This document shows positions 15,841-26,249 of a stretch of DNA of 64,000 nucleotides, piece after piece. The position numbers and the translations under genes are program-made. Each line of letters begins with the position of its first letter. Positions within the stretch are counted from its first letter, which is position 1. The notes beneath the pieces are model-generated. The model was not told the origin of the DNA. It searched no databases and saw only the letters and a list, made by a program, of their open reading frames with translations. Origin of the DNA: Nocardioides panaciterrulae (GTDB lineage Bacteria; Actinomycetota; Actinomycetes; Propionibacteriales; Nocardioidaceae); the NCBI RefSeq assembly GCF_013409645.1, contig NZ_JACCBG010000001.1:2912001-2976000 (forward strand). The letters run 5' to 3'.

Positions 15841-17480
15841 CCCTGATCCACCGACGATGATTCTGGGGCGCTGAGTTCTGGGGTCGGTGGTGTTCCGCGG
15901 TGATAGGGGCGTGGGTGATCGGCCGGTCTGTCCGGCTCTTCCACTTGGTCCTCGGGTTGTGCCGTCTTCGGCTGGGTGGTCAGGTCGTGGCGGCTGCTGG
16001 TGGCCCTGTTGCGACCGACCACAGCGAAAGCCATGCCGGTGCCCATGGCCAGTGCTCGGGTAGGTGCAGCACGAGGCGCCTACTGGTGGATGCGATCCGG
16101 GCGGGGACGTTGATGATCCGGCTGCGCAGGGTCGCCCAGCGGGCCTTGGCCTGCCCGGCCGCCACCGCGGCGGCGCGGGCGATGTTGAACGCGATCACCG
16201 CGTGGGCCAGCCAGGCTGCGTTCGCCGCGTACTTCCCGGACGGCAAGTGCGCCAACGGTCCGTCCTTGAGCTCGGCTATGACCTGCTCGACGATCGCGTG
16301 GTCGCGGTGGGTCTGGTCGGCCTTGACCAGGCCCAGGGTGGAGTTGGTGATGAACGCGTGGTGGCGGAAGGTCGCGAACAGCTCGCCCTGCTCGGTGCCA
16401 TCGCTGGCCAACGCCTGCAACCTCTTGACGCGTCGCACGACCAGGCGGCAGGTGACGTGCTCGGCCTTGCGGCGTCCGGTGAACGCGACGAACGGCACTT
16501 CGGCGACCTCGGCGTCACTGATCCAGCGCTGTTCGGCCTCCTCGAAGACCGCGTGGGGGTAGGCGATCGGTTCCCACGCGTCCTCGCCGATGCTGGTGAT
16601 CGCGGCCTTCACGGTCGCGGTCATGCGTGCGGTCACGCTGAACCAGGCGCCGTGGCGCAGCGCGGTGGCGACGAACGCGTGGCCGTAGTAGGCCGAGTCC
16701 GCTCGGGCCAGGATCCTGGCCCTGACGCCGGCCTTGCGGGCGGTGCTGATGGCCTGGGCCAGCAGCCGTCCCGCCCCGGCCGCCGAGGCGACGTTGCCGC
16801 GACGCAACCGGGCCCGGGCGATCACCGGCGCCGCGGTCGGACTCGAGAGGACCGCGAGCTGGGCGTTCAACCCCCGCACCCGCGAGTAGCCATAGGCGGC
16901 GCCCTGTTTGGCGTAGCCGTGGACCTCGCGGATCGTGTCGTCGACATCGAGGAATGCCAGCCCGTCGAGCGTGGTGGCGCCCGCGAGCAGCCCCGGGACC
17001 CTGCTCGCTGAGCCCGGCCAGGACCCGGGAGGCGACCGCGTCGACCTGCTGAACGTGACCGTGGGTGAAGGAGCGCAGGAACGTGCCAAGTGTCGAGGGT
17101 GCCCGGACCCCGACGAAGACCCGCCCCACCCGCCATGACGGAGCAGATCGAGATCATCGATGCAGTCCGCCCCGGCCAGCATCCCCCCGATCACACTGAC
17201 CGACTTGGCCACCGGGTTCGGCGACGCGACTCGCAGCCGCCCGGTGAGGAGGTCATGCAGACCCGCCGACTCGGCCAGCCGCAGCGCCGGCACCAGACCC
17301 GCGGCCGACACGAGATTCGGATCGTCGAAAACAGGCCGCACGGCGTGAGAGGCTTTCACTTACGAGGTGTCCCTTGCTCGGCGATCGAATCTTGGTGTGG
17401 TAACTCAGATTCTCCCGCCCAGCAAGGGCATTCTCGTTCTACGCCACGCTCACACGCCGACCCTCATCGGTGGATCAGGG
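15841..17480 (-). mobile_element. IS1380-family insertion sequence, copy 2
   Basis: A 1640-bp copy of the element at 11178, in the same orientation, with the same ends and flanked by ctcag at 15836-15840 and 17481-17485. Its right edge abuts the stop codon of the MBL hydrolase gene. The near-identity to copy 1 implies a recent duplication. Confidence 0.9.
15980..17359 (-). CDS. IS1380-family transposase, copy 2
   Basis: A 459-residue protein identical in sequence to copy 1, including the out-of-frame stretch at residues about 76-117. DDE residues are in VDDTIREVHG, ARADSAYYG and EQVIAELKDG. Two identical copies that share the same internal scrambling show that the change predates the duplication. 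Mobility must therefore have persisted after it, either because this protein still works or because another transposase acted on the ends. Confidence 0.85.
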   Translation of the reverse strand: MKASHAVRPVFDDPNLVSAAGLVPALRLAESAGLHDLLTGRLRVASPNPVAKSVSVIGGMLAGADCIDDLDLLRHGGWGGSSSGSGHPRHLARSCAPSPTVTFSRSTRSPPGSWPGSASRVPGLLAGATTLDGLAFLDVDDTIREVHGYAKQGAAYGYSRVRGLNAQLAVLSSPTAAPVIARARLRRGNVASAAGAGRLLAQAISTARKAGVRARILARADSAYYGHAFVATALRHGAWFSVTARMTATVKAAITSIGEDAWEPIAYPHAVFEEAEQRWISDAEVAEVPFVAFTGRRKAEHVTCRLVVRRVKRLQALASDGTEQGELFATFRHHAFITNSTLGLVKADQTHRDHAIVEQVIAELKDGPLAHLPSGKYAANAAWLAHAVIAFNIARAAAVAAGQAKARWATLRSRIINVPARIASTSRRLVLHLPEHWPWAPAWLSLWSVATGPPAAATT

Positions 17481-17481
17481 C

Positions 17482-18249
17482 TCAGAGGTCGTGGACCTGG
17501 CCCGCCCGGGCCAGCGACGCCGGCCCGTCGTACACCGCCCGGGCCTCGGCCAGCGCGTCCTGCGGGTCGAACCACGGCGGCACGTGCGTGAGCAGCAGCC
17601 GCTGCGCCCGGCCCCGCGCGGCCGCCTCGCCGCAGTCGGTGCCGGTCAGGTGCAGCCGCGGCGGGTTGGCGTCGCCGGAGCGGAAGGACGCCTCGGCGAG
17701 CAGCAGGTCGGCGTCCTTGGCGACCGCGTCCAGCCCGGCACACGGGCCGGTGTCGCCGCTGTAGCCCACCGTCGCCCCGTCCGCGGCGACCCGCAGGCCG
17801 TACGCCGGCACCGGGTGGTCGACCGCGATCGGCTCGACCGCGAACGGCCCCACCTGGACCGGCCCGTCCCACTCGTGGAAGTCGAACTCCTCGGTCATGC
17901 CCGGGTCGACCGGCAGGTCGTAGGCCCGGGCCATCCGGTCCGCGGTCCCGACCGGTCCCCAGACCGGGATCCGCGGCTGGGGGCCGTGGGGGTGGTACTT
18001 GCGCAGCACGTAGAAGCCGGCGAGGTCCAGGCAGTGGTCGGCGTGCAGGTGGCTGAGCAGCACGGCGTCCACGGCCAGCGGGTCGGCGTAGCGCTGCAGG
18101 GCGCCGAGGGCGCCGCTGCCCAGGTCCAGCAGCACCCGCCAGGTCCGGCTGCCGGTGCCGTCGTCGTGCTCGGCCTCGAGCAGGTAGCAGCTGGCCGGCG
18201 AGTCAGGCCCGGGGTAGGACCCCGAGCAGCCGACGACCGTCAGCCTCAC
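17482..18249 (-). CDS. MBL-fold hydrolase, Rv1339-like
   Basis: A 255-residue metallo-beta-lactamase-fold protein. Zinc-binding motifs are [24 protein letters not shown] and the late histidine of LLLTHVPPW, matching the RNase Z/phosphodiesterase branch. Its place next to murI and in the rph-rdgB neighbourhood is that of M. tuberculosis Rv1339, reported to act as a cyclic-nucleotide phosphodiesterase. The GTG start at 18249 overlaps the murI stop (GTGA). The stop codon lies within the ctcag next to the IS, so the insertion just missed the coding region. Its own activity is inferred from family and synteny. Confidence 0.85.
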   Translation of the reverse strand: MRLTVVGCSGSYPGPDSPASCYLLEAEHDDGTGSRTWRVLLDLGSGALGALQRYADPLAVDAVLLSHLHADHCLDLAGFYVLRKYHPHGPQPRIPVWGPVGTADRMARAYDLPVDPGMTEEFDFHEWDGPVQVGPFAVEPIAVDHPVPAYGLRVAADGATVGYSGDTGPCAGLDAVAKDADLLLAEASFRSGDANPPRLHLTGTDCGEAAARGRAQRLLLTHVPPWFDPQDALAEARAVYDGPASLARAGQVHDL

Positions 18250-19076
18250 GGGCGGACCCGTCCCCCGGCGAACTGCGAGGCGGCCGCCATCTCCGCGCCC
18301 AGGAACCGCCGGCCGATCGTCTCGAACTCCTCGGGGGCCCCGGTCGTCCAGAAGTCGTACGCCGGGTCCCCGGTCTCGCGCATCAGGCCGGTGCGGACCA
18401 GCATCTTGTAGACGTCCTTGGCGCACTCCTCGGCACTGCTGACCAGCGTCACCTGGTCGCCGACGACGTAGGAGATCACGCCGGTGAGCAGCGGGTAGTG
18501 GGTGCAGCCGAGGATCAGCGTGTCGACCTCGGCGGCGACCAGCGGGTCGAGGTACTCGTGGGCGGCGGCGAGCAGCTCCTCGCCGCCGGTGATGCCGCGC
18601 TCGACGAACGGCACGAACAGCGGGCACGCCCGGGTCACCAGCTCCACGTGCGGGGCGGCGGCGAAGGCGTCCTCGTAGGCCAGCGACTCCGCGGTGGCCC
18701 GGGTGCAGATCACCCCGATCCGGCCGGTCCGGGTGGCCGCGACCGCCCGGCGGGTGGCCGGCAGGATCACCTCGACCACCGGCACGTCGTACCGCTCCCG
18801 GGCGTCGCGCAGCATCGCGGCGCTGGCGGAGTTGCACGCGATGACCAGCGCCTTCACGCCGCGCTCGACGAGGTGGTCGAGGCACTCAAGGGCGTACTCG
18901 CGCACCTCGCCGATCGGCTTGGGCCCGTACGGCGCCCGCGCGGTGTCGCCGACGTAGGCGATCGACTCGTGCGGCAGCTGGTCGATCACCGACCGGGCCA
19001 CCGTGAGGCCGCCGAAGCCGGAGTCGAAGATGCCGATGGGCGCATCACGCCGCTCGGGGCTGCTCAGGACCGACAC
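18246..19076 (-). CDS. murI: Glutamate racemase
   Basis: A 276-residue cofactor-independent racemase that makes D-glutamate for peptidoglycan. It starts [17 protein letters not shown], the canonical motif. The catalytic cysteines lie in [12 protein letters not shown] and [11 protein letters not shown], and GDTARAPYG supplies substrate contacts. All are intact. It is followed by the MBL gene with a 4-bp overlap. The SpoIIE phosphatase gene starts divergently 156 bp upstream. Confidence 0.96.
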   Translation of the reverse strand: MSVLSSPERRDAPIGIFDSGFGGLTVARSVIDQLPHESIAYVGDTARAPYGPKPIGEVREYALECLDHLVERGVKALVIACNSASAAMLRDARERYDVPVVEVILPATRRAVAATRTGRIGVICTRATAESLAYEDAFAAAPHVELVTRACPLFVPFVERGITGGEELLAAAHEYLDPLVAAEVDTLILGCTHYPLLTGVISYVVGDQVTLVSSAEECAKDVYKMLVRTGLMRETGDPAYDFWTTGAPEEFETIGRRFLGAEMAAASQFAGGRVRP

Positions 19077-19231
19077 AAGAGCACAGGCTAGATCAGCGCG
19101 GCGACGGACGTCAGGGCATCGGTGTCCTCGGCCCGTGGCGCGGTGACCGCGATCTCAGCGCGAGCCGGGCCGGGCCCGGGCTGATGGCCTTCAGGCCCTG
19201 ACGCGGCCGCGGACTGCCCTAGGCTCTGGGG

Positions 19232-20557
19232 ATGGAGCTCGACTGGCGTGTCGGGGCGGTGGGCGAGGTGCTCACCGCCGCCGAGAACGCCTCCCCCGTC
19301 GAGGCCGTGGAGGCGGTGAGCCGCGCGCTCGGGCTGGCCCTCGGCGCCTCGGCGGTGTCCTTCCTCATCGCCGATCTCTCCGGGCGCGGGCTGGTCCGGC
19401 TGGCGTACGTGCCGCTGACGACCACCGACCGCACGCGCGGGGGACACCCGGCGGAGGCCGAACGCTGGAACGCGCGCGAGCGGGCCATGGTGCTGCCCTT
19501 CGACGGAGGCCCGGAGGAGCAGGCGGTGGTCACCCAGGAGGTGCGGGTGGTCCCTCCGGCGACCGAGTTCTCCGACCCGCGGCATCCGCTCCAGTGGCGG
19601 GTCCTCGCCCCGGTGACCGAGCGTGGTGAGGTGATCGGTCTCCTCGAGTTCCTGCTTCCGGACATTCCGTCGGTCCGCACGACCCAGCAGGTGGCCCATC
19701 TGGCGCATCTGCTCGCGTTCGTCGTGATCGCCAACCGCAGGCACACCGATCTCTACGAATGGGGTCAACGCACCCGACCGCTGAGCCTGTCGGCGGAGAT
19801 CCAGCACCGGCTGCTCCCCGGCCCCCAGACGTGCGAGGCCGGAGCGTTCACGCTGGCGGCGTGGCTCGAGCCGTCCGCGCAGATCGCCGGCGACACCTTC
19901 GACTTCAGCCTGGACCGCGACCTGCTGCACCTGTCCCTGACCGACGCGATGGGACACGGCGTCGCGGCCGCGCTCAGCGCGACGCTGTGCGTCGGAAGCC
20001 TGCGCAACACGCGGTACGTCGGAGCGACCCTCCTCGACCAGGTCGCCACGGCGAACTCCGAGTTGCACGACCACACGGCTGCGACCGGCCAGGAGGACTT
20101 CGTGACCGGCTTGATCGGCCGGGTCGACCTGGCGAGCAGCTCGATGGAGCTGGTCAACGCCGGGCACGTCTCGCCGTACCTCGCCCGCGGCCCGGACATC
20201 ATGCCCGTGGAGCTGCCCGCGGACCTCCCGCTCGGGTTGTTCCCCGACACCACCTATCGCAGCACCCAGCTCGTCCTGCGCCCGGGCGACCGGCTCGTCC
20301 TGGTCACCGACGGCATGCTCGAGCGCAACGCCACCGGCCTCGACCTCGCCCGGGTGATCGCCGAGAGCCGCGGGTCCCACCCCCGCGACGCCGTCCGGGC
20401 CATGGCCGATCGTGTGCTCGAGGTCTGCGGTGGCGCCCTCGGTGACGACGCCACCGTGCTCTGCCTCGACTGGCACGGCGATCATGGGCGCGAGCGGGAC
20501 ACCTTCAACGGCGCCGACATCCACCCGGACTCCGGCCGCTCACCCGGGGGCCGCTGA
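19232..20557 (+). CDS. GAF and SpoIIE-type PP2C phosphatase
   Basis: A 441-residue protein. Residues about 15-170 fit a GAF-like sensor domain (LSGRGLVRLAYVPL, then LAPVTERGEVIGLLEF). After a linker, a SpoIIE/RsbU phosphatase domain begins at AEIQHRLLP, with AGDTFDFSLDRDLLHLSLTDAMGHG as the metal-binding block, NAGHVSPYL, and DRLVLVTDGMLERN. It lacks a kinase domain. Such proteins dephosphorylate anti-anti-sigma factors to activate stress sigma factors. No partner anti-sigma gene is adjacent, so the target is unknown. Confidence 0.85.
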   Translation: MELDWRVGAVGEVLTAAENASPVEAVEAVSRALGLALGASAVSFLIADLSGRGLVRLAYVPLTTTDRTRGGHPAEAERWNARERAMVLPFDGGPEEQAVVTQEVRVVPPATEFSDPRHPLQWRVLAPVTERGEVIGLLEFLLPDIPSVRTTQQVAHLAHLLAFVVIANRRHTDLYEWGQRTRPLSLSAEIQHRLLPGPQTCEAGAFTLAAWLEPSAQIAGDTFDFSLDRDLLHLSLTDAMGHGVAAALSATLCVGSLRNTRYVGATLLDQVATANSELHDHTAATGQEDFVTGLIGRVDLASSSMELVNAGHVSPYLARGPDIMPVELPADLPLGLFPDTTYRSTQLVLRPGDRLVLVTDGMLERNATGLDLARVIAESRGSHPRDAVRAMADRVLEVCGGALGDDATVLCLDWHGDHGRERDTFNGADIHPDSGRSPGGR

Positions 20558-20602
20558 CCTCGGGGCGGGTCGGGGGTCGCGGGCCCCGGAGCGAGGCTGG
20601 GC

Positions 20603-21580
20603 TCAGTCGAACAGCCGCGGCTGCGGTGGCGCCAGCGAGGGGTCGACGCCGTCGAAGAGGCTGCTGACCGACTCCCCGGCGTGCACACCCTCGATCGCCC
20701 GCGCGAACAGGTCGGCCACCGAGCGCACCCGTAGCGCGGGCCAGTCCGCCGGCGGCGGCACGGTGTCGGTGGTCACGACCTCGGTGATCATCGGGTGGTC
20801 GCGCAGCCGGTCGACGGCCTTGGCGACGAAGAGACCGTGGGTGCAGGCGACGGCGGCCCCGGTGCAGCCCCGCTCGGCGAGCCGGTCGAGCAGCTCGACG
20901 ATCGAGCCGCCGGTGGCGATCTCGTCGTCGAGCACGATGGCCCGCTTGCCCTCGACGTCCCCGACGATCTCGTCGATCACGACCCGGTCGTCGGCCAGCC
21001 GCTTCTTGCTGCCCGCAGCCACCGGCAGCCCGAGCAGCCGGGAGAACTGGGTCGCGGTCTTGGCGTTGCCGAAGTCTGGTGAGACGACCACCGAGTCGGT
21101 CAGGTCCTGGGCGAGGAAGTGGTCGGCGAGCACGCCCAGGGCGGTCAGGTGGTCGACCGGCACCGAGAAGAACGCATGCACCTGCGGGGCGTGCAGCGTC
21201 ATCGTCATCACCCGGTGCACGCCGGCGGTGGCCAGCAGATCGGCCACGAGGCGACCGCCGATGGAGAGCCGCGAGGCGTCCTTCTTGTCCGAGCGGGCGT
21301 AGGCGTAGTAAGGCACCACCGCGGTGATCTGGGCGGCCGAGGCACCCCGCGCGGCGTCGACCATCAACAGCAGCTCCATCAGGTGCTCCTGGGTGGGCGG
21401 CACGAGCGGCTGGACGATGTAGACGTCCCGCTGCCGGCAGTTGGTCTGCAGCTGGGCCTGCAGGCAGTCGTTGCTGAAGCGGGTCAGCTCGACCGAGGAC
21501 AGCGGCACCCCGAGGGCGTCGCAGATGGCCGAGGCCAGGCCGCGGTGGGCACTGCCGCTGAAGACCACGATCTCGCGCAC
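20603..21580 (-). CDS. prs: Ribose-phosphate pyrophosphokinase
   Basis: A 325-residue PRPP synthetase. Family motifs in order are FSGSAHRGLASAI, FSNDCLQAQLQTNCRQRDVYIVQ, YYAYARSDKKDASR, DHLTALGVLADHF and the PRPP loop RAIVLDDEIATGGSIVELLD. I start at the GTG of 21580, which has GGAG six bases before it; a TTG at 21592 is an alternative. Some core residues differ from the main Prs (for example DDEIATGGS), so this may be a second, specialised paralogue. Confidence 0.88.
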   Translation of the reverse strand: MREIVVFSGSAHRGLASAICDALGVPLSSVELTRFSNDCLQAQLQTNCRQRDVYIVQPLVPPTQEHLMELLLMVDAARGASAAQITAVVPYYAYARSDKKDASRLSIGGRLVADLLATAGVHRVMTMTLHAPQVHAFFSVPVDHLTALGVLADHFLAQDLTDSVVVSPDFGNAKTATQFSRLLGLPVAAGSKKRLADDRVVIDEIVGDVEGKRAIVLDDEIATGGSIVELLDRLAERGCTGAAVACTHGLFVAKAVDRLRDHPMITEVVTTDTVPPPADWPALRVRSVADLFARAIEGVHAGESVSSLFDGVDPSLAPPQPRLFD

Positions 21581-21714
21581 GAGCGACTCCAAGTGAGCAG
21601 GCCAAGGGGGGCGTGCCCACCCTAGCCGTGCGACGACCTCCGGGCACCACGTCCGGCCCACCGGTGCGGTCGCTCGCCCCCGGACGTCGCGGCGCGTGGC
21701 ACCACCACTGGGGG

Positions 21715-22797
<1,083 letters not shown>

Positions 22798-22870
22798 GTC
22801 ACACCGATCTCGGGAGCCACGGGGGCCCCTTCTTTCTCATGCGCCTCCACTCCCCTCGTGAAGGAGCAGC

Positions 22871-25195
22871 ATGCATCGCTGGACACGGGCTCGCGCCCTG
22901 ACCGCGGCCGGCGCCCTTGCCCTGACCGGCCTCAGCCTGTCTTCGCAAGCCGCCGTCGCGGACTCGTCCCACCCCCACCCGGCACCGACGGCCAACCCGG
23001 CCGGCACCGCCGACGACGTCCGCCCCGACAGCCCGGACCTGAACGGCGGCAAGCCGCTGCCGCTGGACAAGGCGGCCTCGCGCCAGGCGATCAAGGAGGC
23101 CAACCGCGACGCGCTGCGCGGCCGGCCGATGACCATCGGGCAGCAGAAGACCTGGCTGGCCAACGACGACACCGACGGGTCGGTCTACCTCAAGCGCTAC
23201 ACCCTGCGCGGCGTCGGAAAGCACGTCCAGGTGTGGGTCGCCAACGACCGCGCCTTCCCGACCGACGACTGCCGCAACAACCTCGGCACCACCGACGTCA
23301 CCGACGCCCAGGTGCACCAGTTCGTGAACGCGTTCGACGACCACATGTACCCGATCGAGTCGAAGGCGTTCTCCAAGCCGCCGCGCCTCGACGGCAGCGA
23401 GTCGCTGATCGCCGGGCCGGTCCTCAAGGACCCGAACTACTACAAGGTCGGCAAGCGGCAGTCCGACGACATCGTGGTGCTCGTCGACAACGTCCGGGAC
23501 GCGAACTTCTACGACCCGACCACGCCCGACGGCCAGACCTACATCGCCGGGTTCTTCTCCTCCCAGTTCAACGACTACACCGGTCGCAACGTGATGACGA
23601 TCGACGCGTTCGACTGGCGGCACCGCACCGGCGCGAACCCGCCCGACGACAGCTCGGACCCGGCCTGGGCTCAGTGCGGCCTGACCGGCAAGCCGCGCGC
23701 CCACGACTACGAGGGCACCTTCGCCCACGAGTACCAGCACCTCCTCGAGCACTACCAGGACTCCGACGAGGTCAGCTGGATCAACGAGGGGCTCTCGGAC
23801 TGGGCACAGACCGCCACCGGCTACGTGAACCCGAACACCTCCCCGAAGGCCGACGACGCAGACAGCCACCTCGGCTGCATCCAGGGCTACCTGCCCCGCT
23901 CGTACGGCGGCCCGGAGAACTCGCTGACCCGCTGGGGCGACCAGGGTGGTCCCGAGATCCTCTGCGACTACGGCGCGGCGTACTCGTTCATGGAGTACCT
24001 CGACAGCCACTTCGGCGACGACTTCATGTCGGCGCTGCACCGTGCCCAGGGCAACGGCCTGGCGGGCCTGGACGCCGTGCTGGACCAGTCCGGCAAGAGG
24101 ATGTCGGCGCAGACCCTGCTGCACCGCTGGGCGGCCGGCCTGGCCCTGGACCACGCCGTGGACCGCAACGGCCACCGGCTCGTGGGCGGCGGGGTGAAGC
24201 ACTACACCACCGAGACGCTCAAGGCTCGCATCAAGTGGGGCGACCCGCAGGCCTACGACACCCCGGGCGCCCCCTCCAACGGTGCCGACTACGTCCGGCT
24301 GCGCGACGCCGCCGGCAAGTTCCTCCCCGCCGGCGACATCGAGTCGATCGACTTCGCGGGGGCCGGCACGCTGCCCACCGACCCGGTGATGTGGAAGGCC
24401 GACAGCACCCCGCCCGACTCGGTCCCCGCGGACGCGGACGGCAACGGCACCTGCGACGACGTCAACGCCGGACTGCCCGACGGCACCGGCCCGGCGGCGC
24501 TGTGGTCCGACTGCGGTGACGAGCTCGACAACTCCATCGTCCGCCAGGTGACCGTGCCGGCCGACGACCCGACGCTCTCCTTCGACGCGCTCTACGACAT
24601 CGAGGAGGGCTGGGACTTCGGCATGGCCCAGGTCTCGACCGACGGCGGCGCCAGCTGGAAGAGCCTGGCGCTGACCGACGCGACCAGCGACCACGACCCG
24701 GACGCGGAGGCCCGCATCACCGCCCAGCTGCCCGGCCTGACCGGCAGCTCGGACGGCTGGACCACCGAGAAGGCGGACCTGTCGGACTACGCCGGCAAGC
24801 AGGTGCTGATCAACTTCCGCTACCTGACCGACGCGGCCTACGAGCTCGGCGGCTTCTGGGTGCGCAACGTCCAGGTGGGCGGCACCACGGTGCCGACCGA
24901 CTCCCTGGACGGCTGGAAGTCGATCACCCAGACCCACCCGGTCGCGGTGGCCGGCTACACCGTGCAGCTGGTCGGCCTGGGCGGCCGGAAGGCTCCGGCG
25001 TACCACAAGACGCTGAAGCTGGACGGCTCCTTCCACGGCTCGCTGTCGGGTGACGCGATCGCGAAGGCGCTCGGCGAGTCCCGGAAGGTCGGCGCGGTCG
25101 TCATGTACGACGACCCGACCGAGCTGTCGACGAAGTACGCGCCGTACACCCTGACGGTGAACGGCGTGGCCCAGCCCGGCGGTGGCCAGCAGTAG
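22871..25195 (+). CDS. Secreted M6-type metallopeptidase (immune inhibitor A-like)
   Basis: A 774-residue exported protein. Residues 1-27 are a signal peptide ending ALTGLSLSSQAAVA. A propeptide precedes the catalytic domain. The zinc motif HEYQH is at residues 286-290, followed by the family's downstream EVSWINEGLSDWA region that supplies the third ligand. The C-terminal half has beta-rich regions with WDFGMAQVSTDGGASWKSLAL and a repeat-like VLINFRYLTDAAYELGGFWVRNV. Immune inhibitor A-type proteases degrade host or matrix proteins. The actual target is unknown. The gene ends at a perfect hairpin shared with the convergent NYN gene. Confidence 0.85.
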   Translation: MHRWTRARALTAAGALALTGLSLSSQAAVADSSHPHPAPTANPAGTADDVRPDSPDLNGGKPLPLDKAASRQAIKEANRDALRGRPMTIGQQKTWLANDDTDGSVYLKRYTLRGVGKHVQVWVANDRAFPTDDCRNNLGTTDVTDAQVHQFVNAFDDHMYPIESKAFSKPPRLDGSESLIAGPVLKDPNYYKVGKRQSDDIVVLVDNVRDANFYDPTTPDGQTYIAGFFSSQFNDYTGRNVMTIDAFDWRHRTGANPPDDSSDPAWAQCGLTGKPRAHDYEGTFAHEYQHLLEHYQDSDEVSWINEGLSDWAQTATGYVNPNTSPKADDADSHLGCIQGYLPRSYGGPENSLTRWGDQGGPEILCDYGAAYSFMEYLDSHFGDDFMSALHRAQGNGLAGLDAVLDQSGKRMSAQTLLHRWAAGLALDHAVDRNGHRLVGGGVKHYTTETLKARIKWGDPQAYDTPGAPSNGADYVRLRDAAGKFLPAGDIESIDFAGAGTLPTDPVMWKADSTPPDSVPADADGNGTCDDVNAGLPDGTGPAALWSDCGDELDNSIVRQVTVPADDPTLSFDALYDIEEGWDFGMAQVSTDGGASWKSLALTDATSDHDPDAEARITAQLPGLTGSSDGWTTEKADLSDYAGKQVLINFRYLTDAAYELGGFWVRNVQVGGTTVPTDSLDGWKSITQTHPVAVAGYTVQLVGLGGRKAPAYHKTLKLDGSFHGSLSGDAIAKALGESRKVGAVVMYDDPTELSTKYAPYTLTVNGVAQPGGGQQ

Positions 25196-25215
25196 CACCG
25201 CTCGAGCGCGAGCAG

Positions 25216-25246
25216 CGGGGCCCCACGACTCGGTCGTGGGGCCCCG
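25216..25246. terminator. Bidirectional hairpin terminator
   Basis: A 14-bp perfect stem, CGGGGCCCCACGAC with its complement, closes on the loop TCG. It lies between the M6 stop (25195) and the NYN gene end (25254), which are convergent. There is no long T tract, so termination would rest on the stem alone. Confidence 0.75.
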
Positions 25247-25253
25247 TTGCGCG

Positions 25254-25850
25254 TCAGCGCAGGAAGACCGCCGGGTCGAACTCGTCCAGCGGGATGACCC
25301 GCACCCGCGGCAGCGCGACGTTGAACGCGCCGACCTCCTCCTCGAGGTCGTGGATGCGCAGCCCCATCGCGGTGAACTGCGCGTTGGCGTACTCCCGCAG
25401 CGCGATCACGCCGACCCGACGGTCCTCGCCCACCAGCGCCTTGAGCTGGGGCACGAAGTCGCCGTCGTGGCTGCACAGGAAGACGTCCGCGTCGCGGTCG
25501 ACGAGCGCCTCGAGGGTGCGCTGGACGCCGATGTCGACGACCTTCTGGTCCGCCCGGCCCGACAGCGGGACCGGGCGGTAGTCCATCGCCAGCAGCGCCT
25601 GCACGAACGACGTCGGCAGCTGGCCGTTGGAGGCGTTGAGGAAGAACAGCCCGGTGACCGGCTGTCCCCACACCGCCTCGGCGTAGGCGGTCACGCGCTC
25701 CCAGCGCGGCCGCTCGTCGGGGTTCGGGCGGCGGTTGAAGACGGAGTTGCCGAGGGTGGCGTCGATGTTCTCGCCGTCCACCAGGACGAACGTGCGGCGT
25801 CCGCCGCCGGGGGTCGACGCGGCGGGGACGGCCGAGGAGGTGGTGCTCAT
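25254..25850 (-). CDS. NYN domain protein
   Basis: A 198-residue PIN-like nuclease-fold protein. The first acidic motif is VLVDGENID. RADQKVVDIGVQRTLEAL has the second cluster, and DVFLCSHDGDFVPQL has the last two aspartates. These are the four acidic positions expected to bind the metal in NYN (DUF88/LabA) ribonucleases. The N-terminal 18 residues are disordered and Ser/Pro-rich. It is probably a single-stranded RNA nuclease, but no substrate is known. It lies between the M6 terminator and cysO. Confidence 0.82.
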   Translation of the reverse strand: MSTTSSAVPAASTPGGGRRTFVLVDGENIDATLGNSVFNRRPNPDERPRWERVTAYAEAVWGQPVTGLFFLNASNGQLPTSFVQALLAMDYRPVPLSGRADQKVVDIGVQRTLEALVDRDADVFLCSHDGDFVPQLKALVGEDRRVGVIALREYANAQFTAMGLRIHDLEEEVGAFNVALPRVRVIPLDEFDPAVFLR

Positions 25851-25917
25851 CCGAGCACTCTAGGGTCGCCGGGCGCCCGCGCGCCCGGCGACACCTGGCT
25901 GGGTCGACCGGGGCAGG

Positions 25918-26196
25918 TCAGGCCGCCCCGCCCGCGACCGCGGGCAGCACGACGACCTGGTCGCCGTCGCTGAGCTCGGCCTCGAGGCCACCGATGAACC
26001 GGACGTCCTCGTCGTTGACGTAGACGTTGACGAAGCGGCGCAGGTCGCCGTCCTCGATCAGGCGGTCCTTCAGGCCGGGGTGGTTGGCCTCCAGGTCGTC
26101 GATCAGCGCGCTCAGGCTGCCGCCGTCGCCGGTGACCGCCTTCTCGCCGTCGGTGTAGGTGCGCAGGATGGTCGGGATCCGGACCTCGATGGCCAT
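25918..26196 (-). CDS. cysO: CysO-type sulfur carrier (MoaD/ThiS fold)
   Basis: A 92-residue ubiquitin-like protein. Its sequence EVRIPTILRTYTDGEKAV, followed by LSALIDDLEANHPGLKDRLI and VYVNDEDVRF, matches mycobacterial CysO. The carrier forms a thiocarboxylate on a C-terminal Gly-Gly. Here the tail is AVAGGAA, so two alanines follow the GG and must be removed to expose it. The Mec protease gene is immediately upstream, 53 bp away, and may do so. See findings. Confidence 0.9.
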   Translation of the reverse strand: MAIEVRIPTILRTYTDGEKAVTGDGGSLSALIDDLEANHPGLKDRLIEDGDLRRFVNVYVNDEDVRFIGGLEAELSDGDQVVVLPAVAGGAA

Positions 26197-26249
26197 GCGG
26201 AAGCTCCTCGGTGCTCGGGGGGGTTCTGGGGGGTTCTCAGGTGGGTGTC

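Larger units (their letters stand above)
11178..17480. mobile_element. Composite-transposon-like island: IS1380-type copies flanking a cargo segment
   Basis: Two IS copies of 1640 bp in the same orientation bracket 3.0 kb of cargo (12818-15840). The outer flanks are ctcag at 11173-11177 and ctcag at 17481-17485, so the whole 6.3-kb unit looks like an insertion with a 5-bp target duplication. Without it the HesB-like gene would end about 10 bp before the convergent MBL gene. The inner flanks are also ctcag. Either the IS prefers this target, or a circular cargo-plus-IS molecule recombined with a resident copy. Confidence 0.75.

Noticed and set aside
22799..25198. 799-residue minus-strand frame opposite the M6 peptidase
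   Set aside because: Low-complexity V/G/R-rich text is typical of antisense to high-GC genes, and the plus strand has a signal peptide and HEYQH.
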